From Promethearchaeota archaeon (GTDB lineage Archaea; Asgardarchaeota; Lokiarchaeia; Sigynarchaeales; SOKP01), in NCBI GenBank assembly GCA_016839905.1, contig JAEOTJ010000403.1, positions 1-44,857 of the forward strand: DNA of 44,857 bases, in the 5' to 3' direction. The notes below the pieces were generated by a model. That model saw nothing but the letters and a program-made list of their open reading frames with translations. It made no database searches and was not told the DNA's origin. Every line of letters begins with the position of its first letter. Position 1 is the stretch's first letter. Position numbers and translations under genes: made by a program. Below are positions 41,160-44,857 of this stretch, piece after piece.

Positions 41160-41672
41160 CTAAATATTCATTATTTTTCTTATAATTAATTCAAACGTTT
41201 TATCAACGTTTTCTCCTGTTTTGGAAGATATTTTAATAAAATCAAACAAGTTGTGTGTTTCAAGAAAGCTAAGAGCATAATCATCATCAATAGAAATTTC
41301 GTTAATTAGATCAATTTTAGTTCCTACAAAAAGAACAGGCAAATTAGGATCATATTTACGCACGATACTTAGCCAGTCTGCAATATTTTTTAAGCTCATG
41401 AAACGAGTTAAATCAAACATGAAGAGCGCCCCTTTAGCTCCTATAACATAACTTTCCAAAAGAAATCTAAATCTTTCTTGCCCTCCAAAATCCCAGAGTT
41501 GAAGAGTAAAATCCATATTGTCAAATGTAACTTCTTTAATGAAGAATTCAACACCTATAGTCATTTTTGTATCTGTAGTGAACATGCCTTCCACATATCG
41601 ACGAAGCAGTGTGGTCTTACCAACACCACCTTCTCCAGCAGTAAGAAGTTTCAAGATATATTTTTTTGGCAT
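41160..41672 (-). CDS. Ras-superfamily small GTPase, paralogue 2
   Basis: 170 residues, with motifs TAGEGGVGKTTLLRRYVEG, KMTIGVEFFIKEV, LWDFGGQERFRFLLESYV, VGTKIDLINE and SSKTGENV. The lengths and ends are identical to paralogue 1 (both end IIxKIMNI); differences cluster in the region of residues 95-145 and in the switch II neighbour. All nucleotide-binding motifs are intact. It is the leftward-reading gene of a divergent pair with the STAS-like gene at 41840, sharing a 167-bp AT-rich intergenic region, so the switch and the STAS proteins may be co-regulated. Confidence 0.9.
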   Translation of the reverse strand: MPKKYILKLLTAGEGGVGKTTLLRRYVEGMFTTDTKMTIGVEFFIKEVTFDNMDFTLQLWDFGGQERFRFLLESYVIGAKGALFMFDLTRFMSLKNIADWLSIVRKYDPNLPVLFVGTKIDLINEISIDDDYALSFLETHNLFDFIKISSKTGENVDKTFELIIRKIMNI

Positions 41673-41839
41673 TAATCTACCATTCGCTTTTTATTATATT
41701 TTTTAGGTTGTATTCTTCATAAAAAGATATAGATATTAGACATTAAAATATATGATATTGTATAAAGATAATTATATCATAATAATTATATATGAAAAAA
41801 GATAATTATCATAGATAAAAGAAAAATAGGTAATTTTAC

Positions 41840-42217
41840 ATGTTCCGAATTGAAAATATTGGTGAGAATCTTCTATATGTTAAGGTATTAGGTACTTTAC
41901 CTCCTTCTGTAGCTGAAAAATTCGTTCAAGAATTTAACGAGAAGATTAAAGAATTAAAAAAATTCTCGGTTATTGTTGATGGCTTAGATTTTATTTTATT
42001 GAATTTAACTTCTTTAGATATTATTTTAGAACTTCTAAAGAAAAATAATGAGAAATTAGTAAAATCTGCATACGTAATCTCCAAGAATCCTCTATTAGAT
42101 GCAGAAGCTCAATATTTAATAGAAAAAGCGGATTCACCTAATAGAAAAATCGTAAAAACTCTTGATGAAGCCAAAGAATGGATAGGAATTAGTGATATTA
42201 TCATAAAATATGATTAA
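41840..42217 (+). CDS. STAS / SpoIIAA-like domain protein 1
   Basis: 125 residues. Starts MFRIENIGENLLYVKVLGTL, then a long helix (SVAEKFVQEFNEKIKELKKF), a core strand FSVIVDGLDFILLN, helix, strand SAYVISKNPLLDAE and a last helix TLDEAKEWIGI. This alternating beta-alpha order with the DEAxxWL end is that of single-domain SpoIIAA-like STAS proteins. The usual phosphorylated Ser of anti-sigma antagonists is not evident. Small STAS proteins bind partners or lipids, or regulate GTP-linked switches; here they face two small GTPases. Function unknown. Confidence 0.7.
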   Translation: MFRIENIGENLLYVKVLGTLPPSVAEKFVQEFNEKIKELKKFSVIVDGLDFILLNLTSLDIILELLKKNNEKLVKSAYVISKNPLLDAEAQYLIEKADSPNRKIVKTLDEAKEWIGISDIIIKYD

Positions 42218-42323
42218 ATTGATTTTTTGTTTCTCTTATTTAAAGTGGTAAAGGACACTAATTTTCTTAATTTAAATAGAATTAAGAAAAATGTTAAAAA
42301 AAAGATTATCTTAAAATTATAAT

Positions 42324-42701
42324 ATGTATAAAATTGAAAAAATTGGAGATAACATCTTTTATATAAAATTTATGGGAAAATTACCTAAATCAAAGGCTGA
42401 AAATTATATAAAAGATCTTCGATTGGCAATTAAGGGGTTAAGCCATTTTTCAATTCTTGTAGATTTATTGGATGCTACTTTCTTGAGTGGCGAAACATTT
42501 GATTTTTTACTAGATTTATTTAAAAAAGATAATAAAAGATTGATAAAATCTGCTTATGTTATTTCCGAAAATCCCCCTTTGGATGTAGAATTTCAATATC
42601 TTTTCGACCAAGCACCATCTCCTAAGAGAAAGATCGTATCAGATTTAGATGATGCTAAAAAATGGTTGGGAATCAGTGAAATTTCAATTCAATATGATTA
42701 G
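42324..42701 (+). CDS. STAS / SpoIIAA-like domain protein 2
   Basis: 125 residues and a clear paralogue of the protein 107 bp upstream: same length, same start (MYKIEKIGDNIFYIKFMGKL), the same SAYVISENPPLDVEFQYLF segment and the same end (DDAKKWLGISEISIQYD). The core strand is FSILVDLLDATFLSG. Divergence between the two is substantial, so the duplication is older than the GTPase duplication next door or has evolved faster. Separate AT-rich leader, so possibly its own promoter. Confidence 0.7.
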   Translation: MYKIEKIGDNIFYIKFMGKLPKSKAENYIKDLRLAIKGLSHFSILVDLLDATFLSGETFDFLLDLFKKDNKRLIKSAYVISENPPLDVEFQYLFDQAPSPKRKIVSDLDDAKKWLGISEISIQYD

Positions 42702-42720
42702 ATAAGTAGAAGTTACTGAT

Positions 42721-43521
42721 TTAAGCTATGTTTAATCTTTTTTTACAAAGTTCAATGGCTGTTGTATTATTATCAACACCAATCCAATTTCGATTTAACT
42801 TTTTAGCTAATGCCAAGGTTGTGCCAGTTCCACAAAAAAAATCTGCCACCAGATCTCCTTCATTTGAAGAAGCTAATATAATGCGTTCTAACAATTTTTC
42901 GGGTTTTTGAGTGGGATATCCTAAATATTCCTTTGATCTTGTTCGCGTTTGGTACGAATAAATATCATCCCATACATCTCCAATGGGATTTCCGGGTCTT
43001 TCATCTAAATATTGTTTTCCATCTCTTCTCTTTCGATATAAACGACCATCCTCGTCCTTATATCTAAACATCTTTTTAATATATTCTTCCTTATAGGGTA
43101 AATATTGCTTATTAAATGTAAAATCCTCAGATTTAGTATAATATAGTATAGTATCATGCTGCCGCACCCATCCTTTAACTTGACTTTTAAAACCAGATAC
43201 GCTTCCTACATTCCATATTATCTCTCTTCTAAAAAATTTCCTTCCAAAAATGTTATCACATATCGGCTTTAAGTCAAAAACAGCATTTGCATCACAATGA
43301 CAGTAAAAGCATCCCGCTGATTTAAGGACTCGGTGCATTTCTTTAATTCTTATATCCATAAACTCTAAATATTCATCCAATGAAACCCATTGGTCAGAGA
43401 ACTCCTTAAAGTCCACTCCAGTATAAAACGGAGGGTCAATATATATTAAGTCAATAATTTGAGAATCAAGTATTTTCAAAAAGTCTAAATTATCTACTAA
43501 ATGAACTAAATTAACATCCAT
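42721..43521 (-). CDS. DNA N4/N6 methyltransferase, beta-type
   Basis: 266 residues. Motif IV IDLIYIDPPFYTG comes first (about residues 23-35) and motif I LVADFFCGTGTTLALAKKL near the C-terminus, the beta-class order; GYPTQKPEKLLERII precedes motif I as in this family. The target-recognition part lies between (GSVSGFKSQVKGWVRQHD to RDGKQYLDERPGNPIGDVWD). DPPF favours N6-adenine or N4-cytosine. No restriction endonuclease is adjacent, so it is an orphan or the partner gene lies elsewhere. It starts ATG 43521, only 36 bp from the divergent gene at 43558. Confidence 0.85.
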   Translation of the reverse strand: MDVNLVHLVDNLDFLKILDSQIIDLIYIDPPFYTGVDFKEFSDQWVSLDEYLEFMDIRIKEMHRVLKSAGCFYCHCDANAVFDLKPICDNIFGRKFFRREIIWNVGSVSGFKSQVKGWVRQHDTILYYTKSEDFTFNKQYLPYKEEYIKKMFRYKDEDGRLYRKRRDGKQYLDERPGNPIGDVWDDIYSYQTRTRSKEYLGYPTQKPEKLLERIILASSNEGDLVADFFCGTGTTLALAKKLNRNWIGVDNNTTAIELCKKRLNIA

Positions 43522-43557
43522 TTCAGAATAGATATAATTAAATATTAAATAAATATT

Positions 43558-43950
43558 ATGGAAAAGAATCGGTTAAATACACTTTTATTAGACGAGTTCA
43601 GGAATTATGATTTTTCAAGAATAAAGGAAAAAAAGATTTGCTTAGTTGGATCTATTCGCTTTAAAGATTATTTTATTAAGATAGAATCGATATTACAAAT
43701 TATTCATAAAAAAATAGTAGCTATATGCTCTATTGATGGACTTTTAAATAAAGAAAAGTTTGCATATGATGAATGGGAAGCGTTGCAAGTGATTTGTATC
43801 GAAAAATTAAAAGACCAAGATGCAATTTTAGTATTAAATGTAAATGATTATATAGGAGACCATACACGAGAAGAAATCGAATTTTTCAAAAATAACTTAA
43901 AGAAACCAATATATTATTTATCTGAATGCTTAAAAATTGGAGAGGGATAA
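43558..43950 (+). CDS. Nucleoside 2-deoxyribosyltransferase-like protein
   Basis: 130 residues. Rossmann-like: ICLVGSIRFKDYFIKIES (GSxRFK start loop), then DAILVLNVNDYIGDHTREEI and KPIYYLSECLKI. The pattern GS-RF...LNVxxYIGxxTRxEIEF...KPIxYL is that of the small NDT/DUF4406-like family found in phages and archaea; the catalytic Glu could be within TREEIEF. Substrate not clear. It is divergent from the methyltransferase gene across a 36-bp spacer, and is followed 12 bp later by the GPN GTPase. Confidence 0.65.
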   Translation: MEKNRLNTLLLDEFRNYDFSRIKEKKICLVGSIRFKDYFIKIESILQIIHKKIVAICSIDGLLNKEKFAYDEWEALQVICIEKLKDQDAILVLNVNDYIGDHTREEIEFFKNNLKKPIYYLSECLKIGEG

Positions 43951-43962
43951 TTTAAAATTCTA

Positions 43963-44733
43963 TTGAATTATTTCATTGGTACAGCGGGATCTGGAAAGTC
44001 TAGCTTGACAGGTGATTTCCAGAATTACCTCCTAAAGAGAGATCCTGAAATCTCAGTTATAACAATAAATTTAGACCCTGGCGTTAAAATAATGCCTTAT
44101 ACTCCAGATATCGACATCCGGGACTTCATTGTCCTTGAAGAAGTAATGGAAAAATATGGATTAGGTCCAAATGGAGGAATGATTTTAGCTTCTGACTTAA
44201 TGGTTAATTATTTAGACGATTTAAAAGACGAGATAGATGAATATAATCCTGATTGGGTTTTAGTAGATACCGCAGGGCAATTAGAACTTTTCGCATTTCG
44301 TGAAACTGGACCTTTAATTGCAAGTGCTTTAGGTTTTGGAGATGTGGAAAGATCCGTTTCATTTTTATTTGATTCTAATTTTGTACTTAGACCAAATGGG
44401 TTTATTTCAACATTACTTATAGCTGCATCAGTTCAATTTAGGTTTAGAAACATCTCCCAAATAAATCTACTTTCGAAAGTAGATTTAATTGATGAGGACC
44501 AAATTGATATGATTATTAACTGGAGTCAAGATTTTCAAGCTCTAGAGGACTCTACGAGCGAAAGGGAAAAGGGATTAATAAGAGAGCTCTCCATGCTTAT
44601 TGCAGAAGTGTTTACACAATTAGGCTCAACAGCTGAATTAGTGCCATGTACTATAAAGGAAGAAGATGGTTTAGATTTATTATTTGGCTATTTACAAAGA
44701 ATATTTGACAGTGATAAATCAAGTTTTTATTAA
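43963..44733 (+). CDS. GPN-loop GTPase
   Basis: 256 residues from TTG 43963 (MNYFIGTAGSGKSSLTGDFQ); there is no ATG near, and TTG places the P-loop GTAGSGKSS at the usual distance from the start. The signature KYGLGPNGGMI (GPN motif) follows, then VLVDTAGQLELFAF (G3) and INLLSKVDLI (G4 region SKxD). GPN GTPases act as dimers; in eukaryotes they assist RNA polymerase assembly and nuclear import, and archaea carry one ancestral copy. All nucleotide-binding motifs are intact and the length is normal. Information-processing housekeeping gene. Confidence 0.9.
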   Translation: MNYFIGTAGSGKSSLTGDFQNYLLKRDPEISVITINLDPGVKIMPYTPDIDIRDFIVLEEVMEKYGLGPNGGMILASDLMVNYLDDLKDEIDEYNPDWVLVDTAGQLELFAFRETGPLIASALGFGDVERSVSFLFDSNFVLRPNGFISTLLIAASVQFRFRNISQINLLSKVDLIDEDQIDMIINWSQDFQALEDSTSEREKGLIRELSMLIAEVFTQLGSTAELVPCTIKEEDGLDLLFGYLQRIFDSDKSSFY

Positions 44734-44744
44734 TCAGTACTTGA

Positions 44745-44857
44745 CTAAATAATAATACACCCCTTTCCTATTAATTCTTTTGTTCGACAAAATTTTGAGA
44801 TGGGCGGGTCAAGATTCACGAAATATTCAAATGCACTCAACAAGACGTGCTTTAAAT
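44745..44857 (-). CDS. C-terminal end of an unidentified gene (runs off window)
   Basis: One minus frame is open from the window edge to a TAG at 44747-44745, reading LKHVLLSAFEYFVNLDPPIS then KFCRTKELIGKGCIII. The balanced composition and convergent placement with the GPN gene suggest a genuine 3' end; 37 residues are too few to name a family. Confidence 0.35.
   Translation of the reverse strand, partial: LKHVLLSAFEYFVNLDPPISKFCRTKELIGKGCIII

Overview
The window looks like low-GC chromosome from an Asgard archaeon, most likely a Lokiarchaeota-type lineage. The evidence is mixed but agrees. There are archaeal information genes (eS30, a GPN-loop GTPase, a NOG1-type GTPase, a tRNA with bulge-helix-bulge introns) and two methanofuran-biosynthesis genes. 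There are eukaryote-like small GTPases, HEAT, TPR and MIT-like proteins, and very large surface proteins. There is also a selenoprotein SelD followed by an RNA element resembling a eukaryotic SECIS. The lineage is inferred from gene content; no search was run.

Layout. 1-2336: the end of a NOG1-type GTPase gene overlapping mfnF, then mfnE. 2404-7389: a TPR protein and a HEAT/coiled-coil protein. 7496-8572: selD, read through an in-frame UGA, with a SECIS-like hairpin in its 3' UTR. 8615-12810: a CinA/MoCF-like protein, a DDxGTGD protein, an MIT-like zinc-ribbon protein and a TPR protein. 12811-13768: decayed DNA with a tnpB tail, an IS-type hairpin and a broken methyltransferase gene. 13769-19090: a 1773-residue surface protein with a predicted cytoplasmic proline-rich repeat tail. 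19155-23952: eS30 (minus strand), a membrane protein with no good start codon, an 830-bp tandem duplication carrying a zinc-binding membrane protein, a candidate structured RNA, and small zinc-ribbon proteins. 24181-25293: a nitronate monooxygenase-like enzyme. 25415-25577: tRNA-Trp(CCA) with three introns.

25578-38500 is bounded on the right by a decayed copy of the 3' part of that tRNA, in direct orientation. In between are a membrane-anchored HerA-like ATPase, a winged-helix regulator, a zinc-finger endonuclease-like protein, small unknown and broken genes, a 2538-residue beta-helix surface protein and a truncated small-GTPase gene. No integrase was seen, so the idea of an integrated element is a hypothesis. 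38757-42701 holds an MBL-nuclease fragment, a DUF3782-like nuclease, a broken regulator-like gene, two tandem small GTPases each followed by a conserved foldable element, and two tandem STAS-like proteins transcribed divergently from the GTPases. 42721-44857 has a DNA methyltransferase, a nucleoside-deoxyribosyltransferase-like protein, a GPN-loop GTPase and the end of an unidentified gene.

Best-supported points: SelD needs UGA recoding, and its downstream hairpin has a four-pair UGAN/NGAN quartet; the tRNA-Trp folds to a clean 74-nt cloverleaf only after three 29-30-nt introns are removed. Less certain but interesting are the proline-rich receptor-like tail, the MIT-like/zinc-ribbon protein, the GTPase/STAS duplicated pair and two candidate structured RNAs.
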